Below are positions 27,294 to 36,672 of a stretch of 50,081 nucleotides of DNA, piece after piece (positions within the stretch are counted from its first letter, which is position 1; the number at the start of each line of letters is the position of its first letter). The stretch is from JBBQZU01 sp038207425 (GTDB lineage: Bacteria; Bacteroidota; Bacteroidia; Flavobacteriales_D; Cryomorphaceae). The notes under the pieces are model-generated. The model did not search any database, was not told where the DNA came from, and was given only the letters and a program-made list of their open reading frames with translations. A program made the position numbers and the translations under genes. The DNA is taken from the NCBI GenBank assembly GCA_038207425.1, contig JBBQZU010000024.1, positions 1 through 50,081 on the forward strand. Direction: 5' to 3'.

Positions 27294-30200
27294 ATGCAGA
27301 AGGAAATTGCCAACACCAGGCCAGTGCTGAACTTCAATAGTATCTTAAAGTGCTTGGCACTTATCTCGGTATCTCTTTTTTCAATAGGCATCACAGCCAA
27401 TGCCCAAGTGATTATCAATGAAGGTTCGAACAAAAACTACCTCACCCTGGCCGATGAAGATGACGAGTACCAAGACTGGGTGGAACTTTACAATTCAGGC
27501 AATGAGGCTGTGAACCTTTTTGGCTATGGCCTAAGCGACCAACTTGAAAATCCTTCGCAGTGGATATTCCCATCGGTGATGCTGGAACCCGGGCAATTTC
27601 TCCTCGTCTTTTGCAGCGGCAAAGACCGGAAGCCCATAGGCCCTTTTCAAGAAGTGCTGGCCCTTGCGAGCTACACCCCCGTAGCGGGTTGGAACAGCTT
27701 TCCGCTCGATGAAGCCTATGACTGGGATGGCTTATCTTCCGTGCTCATCAATACCTGTTCCTACGTTTCGACAGGCTACACGCTCAATGCCACCTTTTTC
27801 CAGTCGGAAACGGCGTACCCTTCCACACTCTTCGGTTTCCAGGACGGTAGCGATGCGGTATGCGGTGCAGCCTACGGAACAAGGGTGAATTTCCGGCCAA
27901 ACATTCGGCTCAATGGAGTAAGCATAGGCGCGGGAACCCTCGAGAATTCTCCCACCGACTACCCCGCCCCTTTCGGAAATTGGTACTGGGCTGCGAGACA
28001 TCAGATGATTATTCCTGCAAATGAGTTGCTTGGTGCTGGATTGGCCGCAGGGCCAATTACCAGTTTTGCCCTGAACGTGAGCACTCCCAACGGTGTGATT
28101 GAATACGATTATTTCAGGGTCTCCATGCAGGCCGTGGCCGAAACGGAAGTGAGCACAGCCTTCACCCCCCTAAACTTGAACGCGAACCTACACAGCAATT
28201 TTAAACTTTCTGGAGAAGGCGAAACGGTATACCTTTTTGATGCCAATCAAAATTTGGTGAGTGACATGCTCGTAAACGTGAGCGGCTTAGACCAAAGCAC
28301 GGGCCCGCAGCCCGATGGAGAAAGCAATTCCTTTTTGTTTTCGGCACCCACTCCGGGCGCGAGCAACAACGGATCAGAAACCTTCACGGAGTATCTTGTG
28401 GCTCCTATATTTTCAGTTGAAAGTGGCATTTACAACAATGCATTCGAAGTTTCCATCGCCAATGAGAATATACCCACCTCATCCATTCATTATACCTTAT
28501 ACGGAAGCGAACCCACTCAGGAAGACCCAATATACAATGGTGCACCCATCCCCATCTATTTCTCCACGTCGCTTAAAGCAAAGGTATTTCAAGAAGGCTC
28601 ATTGCCCAGTGCGACCATTGCTGCAAGCTACTTGTTAGGCGTAAACCACCATACCCCAATACTTTGCCTCACCACCGACTACGAGAACCTCTATGGCAGC
28701 AGTGGAATATTCGATAATTGGTGGACCGATTGGCAACGCTCTGCCCATGCAGCGTATTTTGATGAACAACAGCAATTAATTTTTGCGCAGCCTGCCGGAA
28801 TTCAGATTGATGGTGGGGCAGGTGGCAGCAGGTACCACCCTCAGCACTCTTTTCGCCTCGAGTTGGCCCACTCCGTGCTAGGAGAAAATGCCATAGACTA
28901 TATGGCCATTCCCAATCGCTCTGAGCGCACCAAGTACAGCAATTTCTATTTCAGGAATGGAAGCAACATGTACCAATCTTATCCCATCAAGGACGCTGTG
29001 CAGGTGGAGTGTATGGCTGGCGAAAGCAAGGCCTACTACTCGTCTTGGCGACCGGTAACGGTCTATATCAATGGGAGCTATTTTGGGCTTTATGAGATGC
29101 GCGAGAAAGTGGACATGGAATTCTTCGAAGAGTTAGAAAATGCCCATCCCGATTCCACCGACCTACTCTCGGTGAGCTATTGGTACGGCGGCGCCCTTCG
29201 CGCGGTAGAAGGCTCGGTAGATTCCTTCTTTGAAACCTACGATGAATTTAATGCACTCGAAGCGACCACCGAAAATTATTGGCAGGAAGCGGATGCTTAT
29301 TTTGACCTGGAGTCCTACTGCGATTATATCATCGCTGAGACGTGGATGGCCAATACAGATTGGCCTTGGAACAACATAAAAATATACCGAAGCAACAAGA
29401 CTGATTTTCGATGGCGCTTTGGGGTGATGGACCTTGAGAATGGGATGACCCCATTTGGCTGGACCGATATCTACACCGATATGATTGACTACGTGCGCTA
29501 TGCAGATCAGAACATACCTTACATCAATGTTTTTGTGCAAAGCATCGAGAATGAATTGTTCCGCAAGTACTTCATCAATCGCTATGCTGATGTGATGAAT
29601 ACCTCCTATCGTTATGAGCGGCTTGAAGCTGTAGCCAATGATATGTTTAGCCAAACACTGTTGGAAATGCCAAACCAATACCAGCGCTGGGGTGATCCCT
29701 TCAACATTGCCGGCCAAATGCAGTGGTATGTGAACAACCACAATTCATTTCTGGATGCGCTCTCTCAGCGCACCGAGCAGGTGAGAAATCATATCGAATT
29801 TAATTTTGAAATGCTCGATCAGGTGGAAGTGAGCCTGGACGTTCTACCAGTCGGGGCAGGTAAGATTAAGATCAGCACGGTGGTACCGGATTCACTCCCA
29901 TGGTCAGGCATTTATTTTCACGGAAATCCGGTTCGCCTCACCGCCTACCCCAATCCCGGGTATATTTTCGCATACTGGGAACCCAATGTGGTCACTGGGC
30001 AGGCCCTCGAAGAGGCATCCATCGAAGCGGATATGAGTAGCGATGTGCTTTTTACAGCAGTTTTTGAGCCTACCGATGTAGAGGGGCAATTGCTCATTAC
30101 CGAAATCAATTTTCACTCTGCCGATACCCATGACAGCGGCGACTGGATAGAATGCTTCAACGCAGGCAATGCACCGCTGGATTTGAGCGCCTGGAAGGTA

Positions 30201-31325
30201 AAAGATGCAAATCCTTGGGACGCATATTTATGGCCTGAAGGCAGCACATTGCTCCCGGGCGAAAGGATTGTTTTGGCCTCAGAACCGGCACTCTTTAGTC
30301 AGGTTCATCCTGGCGTATCTATATACGGTGTGCTGGAATTCAACCTAAGCAATGGGGGCGAATCCATCACTGTACTCAATGCCATTAATGATACCGTAAT
30401 AAGTATAGCATATACAGAAAGCTTGCCTTGGCAACCGGCTGCCGATGGCCATGGGCGCACATTAGAGCTTAGAGCAAATAGCATCGAGAGCAGTTTGCCC
30501 GGAAGTTGGTTTGCGGGATGCATAGGAGGTTCGCCGGGGTTGGCATACAGTCCCTGCATTGAGCCAATTATCATAAGCGAAGTAAATTATAAATCATCAC
30601 CATCAGAAAATGCGGGCGATTGGATCGAATTGTACAACCCATCGGCAGAAAGCCTGAACCTGAGTGCCTGGCGACTTGAGGACAGCCAAAGCGACAACGC
30701 ATATACTTTTGCCGAAGGCCAATCCATTGCTGCTGGCGGGTATATCGTGGTGTACAATAATATTTCGGCTTTCACCAGCCAATTTCCACAGGTGAGCAAT
30801 GCTGCGGGGCCGGCACTTTTTCAGTTGAACAGTGCAGGTGAATCCCTCTCGCTTTACGATGCAAATGGAATACTGGTTTATTCCCTGGTGTATGATGAAG
30901 CACTCCCCTGGCCCAGCGCTGCCAACGGTGGTGGCTACACCTTAGAACTTTTGGATTACGAAGGCATCGCATGCGATGGAAGTAATTGGTTTGCCGGCTG
31001 CCCTGAAGGATCCCCAGGAAGTGCGTACACTCTTCCTTGTCCTTTTATAACCTCCACTTCTTCTGCAGAAGAAACCGGCGTCACCATCTTCCCAAATCCT
31101 TCTAGCGGATTACTGCACATCACGGGAGGCACAGGTGTTTTACAAACTTCGGAGAAAGCCGATGTAAGGGTTTACAACGCACTTGGAGTGCAGGTGCACG
31201 GAAGCAGCCACGCGGCCGGTGCCGAAGGGATTCGTATGGATCTTTCTTATCTTTCTCCGGGCATCTACATGGTTGCTCTGAAAAGTGGCGGGCAGCAGTG
31301 GCGGTGGAAGTGGGTTATGGAGTGA
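27294..31325 (+). CDS. CotH-kinase / lamin-tail-domain T9SS secreted protein
   Basis: The 1343-residue secreted protein has a signal peptide after a polar N-region (LALISVSLFSIGITANAQ). Domains in order: a lamin-tail domain (about 38-140, VIINEGSNKNYLTLADEDDE, WVELYNSGN); a chitobiase C-terminal-like beta domain (about 365-445, SIHYTLYGSEPT); a CotH-kinase region (about 460-860) with HPQHSFRLEL, SYFGLYEMREKVDMEFFEE and the WPWNNIKIYRS ... RWRFGVMDLENGM segment; an InlB-like repeat (AYPNPGYIFAYWEPN); two more lamin-tail domains (QLLITEINFHS, IIISEVNYKSS); and a T9SS sorting domain (VTIFPNPSSGLLHITGG). CotH relatives can be atypical protein kinases, which suggests extracellular phosphorylation or adhesion; this is inference. 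The gene is fully intact. Confidence 0.9.
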   Translation: MQKEIANTRPVLNFNSILKCLALISVSLFSIGITANAQVIINEGSNKNYLTLADEDDEYQDWVELYNSGNEAVNLFGYGLSDQLENPSQWIFPSVMLEPGQFLLVFCSGKDRKPIGPFQEVLALASYTPVAGWNSFPLDEAYDWDGLSSVLINTCSYVSTGYTLNATFFQSETAYPSTLFGFQDGSDAVCGAAYGTRVNFRPNIRLNGVSIGAGTLENSPTDYPAPFGNWYWAARHQMIIPANELLGAGLAAGPITSFALNVSTPNGVIEYDYFRVSMQAVAETEVSTAFTPLNLNANLHSNFKLSGEGETVYLFDANQNLVSDMLVNVSGLDQSTGPQPDGESNSFLFSAPTPGASNNGSETFTEYLVAPIFSVESGIYNNAFEVSIANENIPTSSIHYTLYGSEPTQEDPIYNGAPIPIYFSTSLKAKVFQEGSLPSATIAASYLLGVNHHTPILCLTTDYENLYGSSGIFDNWWTDWQRSAHAAYFDEQQQLIFAQPAGIQIDGGAGGSRYHPQHSFRLELAHSVLGENAIDYMAIPNRSERTKYSNFYFRNGSNMYQSYPIKDAVQVECMAGESKAYYSSWRPVTVYINGSYFGLYEMREKVDMEFFEELENAHPDSTDLLSVSYWYGGALRAVEGSVDSFFETYDEFNALEATTENYWQEADAYFDLESYCDYIIAETWMANTDWPWNNIKIYRSNKTDFRWRFGVMDLENGMTPFGWTDIYTDMIDYVRYADQNIPYINVFVQSIENELFRKYFINRYADVMNTSYRYERLEAVANDMFSQTLLEMPNQYQRWGDPFNIAGQMQWYVNNHNSFLDALSQRTEQVRNHIEFNFEMLDQVEVSLDVLPVGAGKIKISTVVPDSLPWSGIYFHGNPVRLTAYPNPGYIFAYWEPNVVTGQALEEASIEADMSSDVLFTAVFEPTDVEGQLLITEINFHSADTHDSGDWIECFNAGNAPLDLSAWKVKDANPWDAYLWPEGSTLLPGERIVLASEPALFSQVHPGVSIYGVLEFNLSNGGESITVLNAINDTVISIAYTESLPWQPAADGHGRTLELRANSIESSLPGSWFAGCIGGSPGLAYSPCIEPIIISEVNYKSSPSENAGDWIELYNPSAESLNLSAWRLEDSQSDNAYTFAEGQSIAAGGYIVVYNNISAFTSQFPQVSNAAGPALFQLNSAGESLSLYDANGILVYSLVYDEALPWPSAANGGGYTLELLDYEGIACDGSNWFAGCPEGSPGSAYTLPCPFITSTSSAEETGVTIFPNPSSGLLHITGGTGVLQTSEKADVRVYNALGVQVHGSSHAAGAEGIRMDLSYLSPGIYMVALKSGGQQWRWKWVME

Positions 31326-31485
31326 TTCAATACTCACCATGCCTGGACATCCTTAATGATTTTAAACCGGGTCTTTTTGCCTTTTGGAGCCAAATCCGGG
31401 GCAATCGGAAATAAGTCAGTACCTCCTTTGCTGCGAAATTTCAATTCTTTGCTGTATGATTGTAAATCGAATATGATCACTTCAG

Positions 31486-31493
31486 TACCTTCG
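31486..31493 (+). promoter_or_regulatory. Putative -7 box immediately before metZ
   Basis: TACCTTCG is one mismatch from TAnnTTTG and ends 4 bp before the ATG, so transcription would start at or next to the start codon. TTG at 31460-31462 is a possible but distant -33 element (23 bp). Confidence 0.4.
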
Positions 31494-31497
31494 CAGG

Positions 31498-32676
31498 ATG
31501 AGCGAAAACCACTTTCCCGGCTACTCTGAAACGGAGGCCATACATACCCAACACCCGCGCACCGATGCCCGCGAACACTCGGTACCGTTATACCTCACTT
31601 CCAGTTTTGTATTCGACAGCGCTGAGCATGCCCGGCAGTTGTTTACCGAAGAGACTGAAGGTGAAATTTATTCGCGTATTTCCAATCCCAACTGCGAAGA
31701 GCTTATAGCCAAACTTTGCGCCATGGAAGGTACTGAAGATGGTTTTGCCACCGGTACCGGCATGGCGGCGATGTATCTGAGTATGGTTGCATTGCTCCGC
31801 TCGGGCGACCATGTGCTGGCTTCGCGCTCGGTATTTGGCTCCACACACCAGCTTTTTACATCCATTTTTCCGCGGTTCAATATTAGCCATAGCTACGCCG
31901 ATGTGAACGCCCCTGAAACCTGGGAAGGCTTGATACAGCCAAACACAAAAATGATTTTTGTGGAAACTCCTTCCAACCCCGCATTAGACCTTATTGACCT
32001 TGAGTGGCTCGGCAAACTGGCTGCAAAACATGGCCTTTTACTCAATGTAGACAATTGTTTTGCCACCCCATATATTCAGAATCCTGGGCGTTGGGGTGCA
32101 CATGTTATCACCCATTCAGCCACAAAATTTATTGACGGACAAGGCCGTGTGATGGGCGGTGCTGTACTCGGCAGCAAAGCCCTAATGAAGGAAGTGCGAA
32201 GTTTCGCGCGCCACACCGGGCCTGCCATGTCGCCATTCAATGCATGGGTGCTGAGCAAAAGCTGCGAAACCCTTGCCGTGCGAATGGAACGGCATTGCAG
32301 CAATGCGCTTACGCTTGCACAGAAGCTCGAAAATATCAGTGGAGTATCTTCTGTTAAATATCCTTTCTTGCCCTCGCACCCGCAATATGCGCTCGCGAAA
32401 AAGCAGATGCGCGCCGGTGGCGGACTCCTTACTTTCGAACTCGCAGGAGGGATAGAAGGTGGCCGCAAATTTCTTGATTCGCTAAAAATACTTTCGCATA
32501 CCGCCAACCTCGGCGACACCCGCACCATCATTACACACCCGGCCAGTACCACCCACTCCAAATTAAGCGATCAGGAAAGGGCCGCGGTGGGCATCACTCC
32601 AGGACTTATTCGCGTTTCCGCAGGTCTCGAAGATGTGAAGGATATTTTTGGAGATATCGAGCAGGCAATAGGGTGA
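31498..32676 (+). CDS. metZ: O-succinylhomoserine sulfhydrylase
   Basis: This PLP enzyme of the Cys/Met metabolism family, 392 residues, is predicted to make homocysteine from O-succinyl- or O-acetylhomoserine and sulfide. Evidence: PLYLTSSFVFDSAEHAR and YSRISNPN near the start, FATGTGMAAMYLSMVALL, VFVETPSNP-type text (MIFVETPSNPALDL), VDNCFATPYIQNP, and the PLP lysine in HSATKFIDGQGRVMGG. The GQGR after the lysine is characteristic of MetZ rather than MetB. The C-terminus (GITPGLIRVSAGLEDVKDI) is intact. It is a single-gene unit with a -7 box almost touching the start codon. The acyl-homoserine specificity cannot be settled from sequence reading. Confidence 0.93.
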   Translation: MSENHFPGYSETEAIHTQHPRTDAREHSVPLYLTSSFVFDSAEHARQLFTEETEGEIYSRISNPNCEELIAKLCAMEGTEDGFATGTGMAAMYLSMVALLRSGDHVLASRSVFGSTHQLFTSIFPRFNISHSYADVNAPETWEGLIQPNTKMIFVETPSNPALDLIDLEWLGKLAAKHGLLLNVDNCFATPYIQNPGRWGAHVITHSATKFIDGQGRVMGGAVLGSKALMKEVRSFARHTGPAMSPFNAWVLSKSCETLAVRMERHCSNALTLAQKLENISGVSSVKYPFLPSHPQYALAKKQMRAGGGLLTFELAGGIEGGRKFLDSLKILSHTANLGDTRTIITHPASTTHSKLSDQERAAVGITPGLIRVSAGLEDVKDIFGDIEQAIG

Positions 32677-32906
32677 TGGTTTTTGTGATTGGTTGTTTGT
32701 GATTTACAGAATCAAAACACCTCAGAAAAAAGCTAGCAGCAAGGCGCTACGCGCACTCAAAGGATTTCAGAAGGTAACCAGAGAAATTGCGGAGCTGCGA
32801 AAAAATCCTTGGAGCCTATTACAAGTGATCTTTGCGCCCTGTGGGTTTCCAGAAAAAAACACCATTTGCAGGCAGACAAATACTTAGGCGCGAAGCGCGG
32901 CAAGCC

Positions 32907-33308
32907 CTACAAACCGCATCCGCAATCAACTTTTGCGATAGGTGCTTCGGCGCTCACAAGGGTTGCTTTCGGTTCGCTGAGCGCGAAATGAAAACGTATC
33001 AACCGCTCGCCAATGCGCTGGTCAATAGCATAAATCCTTGGATCGGCGCGGGTTTCGCTCAGGCTGAATCGCACCTTGCCTTCTTTGATCGCAAGGTTTA
33101 CATGGCTGCTGTCGAGCTCCAGGCATTTGAGTTCACATAACCCTTTGGGGCTATAGACCATTTCACTTTTGCTCAGTTCCACAAGTACCCTGTTGCCGGG
33201 CAGCCAGTCGGTAAGTATGCTAAGGCGGTCGTTGAAAATTACAATCACCATAGCGGTACCGATTACCAGGCCTATCAGATATGCGCGCAGGCGCCGTGCG
33301 AAAGTCAT
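32907..33308 (-). CDS. DUF4258 domain protein with N-terminal membrane anchor
   Basis: The 133-residue protein has one N-terminal membrane segment (YLIGLVIGTAMVIVIF). A small soluble domain follows, with DWLPGNRVLVELS, the cysteine pair in GLCELKCLELDSS, and RADPRIYAID leading to a C-terminal VDCGCGL. This matches the Bacteroidota DUF4258 proteins usually found next to alanine dehydrogenase. Its ATG directly abuts the TAA of ald with no gap, so it is probably translated by re-initiation in the porX-tsaE-ald operon. The function is unknown. It ends with a genuine TAG. Confidence 0.82.
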   Translation of the reverse strand: MTFARRLRAYLIGLVIGTAMVIVIFNDRLSILTDWLPGNRVLVELSKSEMVYSPKGLCELKCLELDSSHVNLAIKEGKVRFSLSETRADPRIYAIDQRIGERLIRFHFALSEPKATLVSAEAPIAKVDCGCGL

Positions 33309-34529
33309 TTAAAAGGCCGCAAAAAGTAAGTCAATATCCTTAAATGGCAGGTTGAATGCCTCACCCAAACTCTCATTGGTAAGCGTGCCATTGTAGAGGT
33401 ACACACCGTGGCGGAAACCTTTATGCTTTTTGATCAGGCTGGCGCAGCCGCCTTCCTTGCCAATATCGATAATAAGCGGGGTGAATATATTGCTCAATGC
33501 TATGGATGCTGTGCGGCTCACACGCGAAGCCACATTGGGCACGCAGTAATGCACCACGCCAAACTTCCGGAATACAGGGTGGGTATGGTTGGTCACTTCT
33601 GATGTTTCGAAGCAGCCGCCCTTGTCGATGCTGATATCTACAATCACCGAGCCTTCTTTCATATCGCGTACCATCGCCTCTGTAACCACTGTAGGTGTGC
33701 GGCCCTCATCGCTTCGCAGGGCGCCTATTACCACGTCGGCATTATGGAGTGCTTTCTTAAGTTCTTCAGGTTGTATTACTGATGTGTAGATGCGCTGACC
33801 TACCGCATTCTGCAACCTTCGAAGCCGGTAGATGCTAAAATCAAAAACCTTGACCATCGCGCCCAAACCCAATGCAGCGCGGGTGGAGTACTCTGCAACG
33901 GTACCGGCGCCAATGACCACCACTTCTGTAGGAGCAACGCCGCTTATTCCGCCAAACATAAGTCCCTGACCGGAACCTCCCTTGCTGAGGTACTCAGCGG
34001 CGATTACAATAGCTGCATTGCCTGCAATTTCGCCCATGGCCCGTATTACAGGGTATATTCCTTCCTGATCCTGAATGTAATCCCAGGCTATTGCCGAAAC
34101 CTTTTTCTCCATCAGCTTTCGCAGGGTGTCGCGGGGCTGAACGCTGAGCTGCAAGGCTGAGAAAAGCGTTTGTTTATGCCCCATCATCGCTATTTCTTCA
34201 TGGCTTGGTGGAGCCACCTTCAGCACCAGGTCGCATTGAAAAACTTCCTTGCGGTCATAGGCCATTTTGGCACCTGCCTCGCTATATAGCCTGTCTTCAA
34301 AATGCGCGTTTTTACCTGCGTTTGATTCCACCACTATTTCGTGACCGTGGTTTACAAGCACTGCCACCGCATCGGGAGTAAGGGCTACCCTATTTTCCTG
34401 GTATGAAGTTTCGCAGGGTATGCCTATTTGCAAATGCTTACCTCTGTTGCTTACAGGCTGCAACTCTTCCAGGGGTTGCAATGCGGCCTGTTTGGCCAGA
34501 GCTTTCAATGCTTCTTTGGAGCTGATCAT
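33309..34529 (-). CDS. ald: Alanine dehydrogenase
   Basis: The enzyme is predicted to interconvert L-alanine and pyruvate with NAD. The 406-residue protein has the substrate domain (IGIPCETSYQENRVALTPDAV, VVESNAGKNAHFED) and the Rossmann nucleotide-binding domain with VVVIGAGTVAEYSTRAALGLGA and ADVVIGALRSDEGRTPTVV. The C-terminal segment VHYCVPNVASRVSRTASIALSN is typical of the AlaDH/PNT family. It is longer than the usual 370 residues because of an N-terminal extension of about 35 residues, which is common in Bacteroidota. It follows tsaE after 49 bp on the same strand and precedes DUF4258 with zero spacing. Confidence 0.92.
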   Translation of the reverse strand: MISSKEALKALAKQAALQPLEELQPVSNRGKHLQIGIPCETSYQENRVALTPDAVAVLVNHGHEIVVESNAGKNAHFEDRLYSEAGAKMAYDRKEVFQCDLVLKVAPPSHEEIAMMGHKQTLFSALQLSVQPRDTLRKLMEKKVSAIAWDYIQDQEGIYPVIRAMGEIAGNAAIVIAAEYLSKGGSGQGLMFGGISGVAPTEVVVIGAGTVAEYSTRAALGLGAMVKVFDFSIYRLRRLQNAVGQRIYTSVIQPEELKKALHNADVVIGALRSDEGRTPTVVTEAMVRDMKEGSVIVDISIDKGGCFETSEVTNHTHPVFRKFGVVHYCVPNVASRVSRTASIALSNIFTPLIIDIGKEGGCASLIKKHKGFRHGVYLYNGTLTNESLGEAFNLPFKDIDLLFAAF

Positions 34530-34578
34530 GGATAGAATTGGTTTCCTTGCGCGAATGAAAATACTAAATTCCCGATCA

Positions 34579-35019
34579 CTATAGATATTCTGCTGTAATT
34601 TTTCTTTTTTTATTGCTTTGAGTAGTATCCGCAGTGCCGATGTGGATATGTACTTTTACTGCATCAGCAGGTATAAGCGGCCCTACCCTTTCGGGCCACT
34701 CAATGAAACAGTATTGACCGCTGAAGAAATAGGTTTCATACCCCATATCATAAGCTTCGTTTATATTTTCTATGCGGTAAAAGTCAAAGTGGTACAGGGG
34801 TGCTCCATTTCGCGAAAGGTATTCATTCACAAGCCCGAAGGTAGGGCTATGCACGCGGTCGGTGCTGCCGAGTGCTTTCGCGAAATGGGTGATGAAGGTT
34901 GTTTTGCCTGCCCCCATCTCACCATAAAACGCGAAAAGCCGGAGAGTACCGGCCCGCTGCAATATTTCACGGGCTATGTGTTCAAGGTCATTCAGCCCTG
35001 CATGCCATTCGCTTTTCAT
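34579..35019 (-). CDS. tsaE: tRNA threonylcarbamoyladenosine biosynthesis ATPase TsaE
   Basis: The 146-residue P-loop ATPase works with TsaB and TsaD to make t6A37 in ANN-decoding tRNAs. It has Walker A GEMGAGKTTFI, the switch segment VHSPTFGLVNEYL, and the Walker B-like LYHFDFYRIEN followed by YCFIEWPERVG. Its ATG follows the porX stop codon directly (TAG then ATG, same frame), so the two are almost certainly translationally coupled. It is intact and ends in TAG. Confidence 0.95.
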   Translation of the reverse strand: MKSEWHAGLNDLEHIAREILQRAGTLRLFAFYGEMGAGKTTFITHFAKALGSTDRVHSPTFGLVNEYLSRNGAPLYHFDFYRIENINEAYDMGYETYFFSGQYCFIEWPERVGPLIPADAVKVHIHIGTADTTQSNKKRKITAEYL

Positions 35020-36567
35020 CTACTTCGCACTGAGCACCACAAAGGGTATAAGCACTTCTTCGAGCGAGATGCCCCCGTGCTGATAGGTATCGCGGTAGTG
35101 TTGCACAAACTGATTGTAATTATTTGGGTAAACAAAGTACTGCTTAGCGCGGGCAAAGATATAGCTTGTGCTCACATTGAGCTTTGGCAAAAAGGCCTGT
35201 TCAGGTTTGGCTATTGCAAATACTTCCTTTTGGTCATAATTGAGGTTACGCCCCTGCTTGTAGCGCAGGTTGGTGCTTGAGTTTCGGTCGCCTATTACCT
35301 TCACAGGTTCTGTAACCTGTATGGTGCCGTGGTCGGTGGTAATTACTACACGGCAGCCTTTCTCAGCTACATTATCAAGTATGGTTTTCAGTGGCGAATG
35401 TTCAAACCAGCTTTGCGTAAGCGAGCGGTAAGCGGCATCGTTTTCAGCGAGTTCGCGTATTACGGCCATGTCGGTGCGGGCGTGCGAGAGCATGTCTACA
35501 AAATTGTACACAATCACGTTAAGCTGATTTTGCATCAGGTTAGAAATATTGTCTGCAAGTTTGCGTCCGGCTTCCAGCTTTGTGATTTTGTTGTAGCTGA
35601 ATTTTATGTTTTTACCCAGCCTCTTCAATTGGAAGCCGAGTAGTTCTTCTTCGTGCATATTCTTACCGCCTTCTTCATCATCTTCCACCCAGAGAGATGG
35701 GTGCAGTTTCTGAATTTCGCTTGGCATAAGGCCTGCAAATAGCGCATTGCGGGCGTACTGTGTGGCGGTGGGCAGTATGCTAAAGTATATATCTTCGCTA
35801 TCCACGGTGTATTTTTCGCGTAAGCTTGGCTCTATCATTTTCCACTGATCGTAGCGCAGGTTGTCGATCACAATCATAAAGAGCGGGCGCTCATCAAGGA
35901 GGGGTACCACCTTTTGCTTTATCAAATTGTGCGACATCAGGGGTATATCATCGGATGTGCCATTGAGCCATTCAAGGTAATTTTGCGAAAGAAATTTTGC
36001 GAAGTAAGCGTTTGCTTCATTTTTTTGCATTTCGAGCACTTCTTCCATCACGCCTTCGCTGCCGATTTCGAGCTCAAGCTCCCAGTATACAAGCTTTCTG
36101 AATACTTCCTTCCACTCCTCAATATCAAGCCTGTCAGAGAGCGACATGCCGATGTTTCGGAATGCCTGCTGGTAATTTGATGTGGTTTTTTCGCTGATCA
36201 GTTTCTTGTTTTCCAGGTTCTTTTTTACCGAAAGGAGAATCTGATTTGGGTTTACGGGCTTTATGAGGTAGTCTGATATTTTGGAGCCTATGGCTTCTTC
36301 CATGATGCTCTCTTCTTCGCTTTTGGTAATCATGATTACCGGTATAAGCGGCTTGCTCGCTTTTATGCGGCTCAGCGTTGCGAGCCCCGAAAGACCTGGC
36401 ATGTTTTCGTCAAGGAATACAATGTCAAAGTTTTGATCGTCTACAAGGTCGGCGGCGTCGCTGCCATTGTTTACAGTTGTTACTTCATAGCCCTTGTCGC
36501 GAAGAAAGAGAATATGTGGTTTCAGAAGGTCTATTTCGTCGTCGGCCCAGAGTATTTTAGTTGGCAT
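35020..36567 (-). CDS. porX: T9SS response regulator PorX (receiver plus PglZ-like phosphatase domain)
   Basis: The 515-residue protein has a receiver domain at 1-120: WADDEIDLLKPHILFL, phospho-acceptor aspartate in IVFLDENMPGLSG, and lysine in YLIKPVNPNQIL. A helical linker follows, then an alkaline-phosphatase/PglZ-type domain from about 200, with MIVIDNLRYDQWK, ILPTATQYARNALFAGLMP and VVITTDHGTIQV. This architecture defines PorX, which regulates type IX secretion with the PorY kinase and a sigma factor. ATG at 36567 starts directly at the receiver domain; upstream codons are not conserved. It leads the porX-tsaE-ald-DUF4258 operon and fits the many T9SS substrates nearby. Confidence 0.95.
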   Translation of the reverse strand: MPTKILWADDEIDLLKPHILFLRDKGYEVTTVNNGSDAADLVDDQNFDIVFLDENMPGLSGLATLSRIKASKPLIPVIMITKSEEESIMEEAIGSKISDYLIKPVNPNQILLSVKKNLENKKLISEKTTSNYQQAFRNIGMSLSDRLDIEEWKEVFRKLVYWELELEIGSEGVMEEVLEMQKNEANAYFAKFLSQNYLEWLNGTSDDIPLMSHNLIKQKVVPLLDERPLFMIVIDNLRYDQWKMIEPSLREKYTVDSEDIYFSILPTATQYARNALFAGLMPSEIQKLHPSLWVEDDEEGGKNMHEEELLGFQLKRLGKNIKFSYNKITKLEAGRKLADNISNLMQNQLNVIVYNFVDMLSHARTDMAVIRELAENDAAYRSLTQSWFEHSPLKTILDNVAEKGCRVVITTDHGTIQVTEPVKVIGDRNSSTNLRYKQGRNLNYDQKEVFAIAKPEQAFLPKLNVSTSYIFARAKQYFVYPNNYNQFVQHYRDTYQHGGISLEEVLIPFVVLSAK

Positions 36568-36588
36568 AGTGGTTCGTTGCGGGTTAGG

Positions 36589-36616
36589 TTGGCATTGCCA
36601 AATTCGGTTACTTTTG
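36589..36616 (+). promoter_or_regulatory. Putative promoter of the HD-domain gene
   Basis: TTG (36589-36591), 17-bp spacer, TACTTTTG (36609-36616) is a full match to the Bacteroidota consensus. It lies 56 bp before the GTG start, in the 105-bp gap divergent from porX. Confidence 0.6.
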
Positions 36617-36672
36617 CACGAGTATAAACAAAAAACGCACCGGTTTAGTGTGTCTTTACCAAAAAGTGTGAA

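Noticed and set aside
32677..32906. Short + strand open frames after metZ
   Set aside because: No ribosome site, domain or family resemblance, and they overlap the 3' end of DUF4258 on the other strand.
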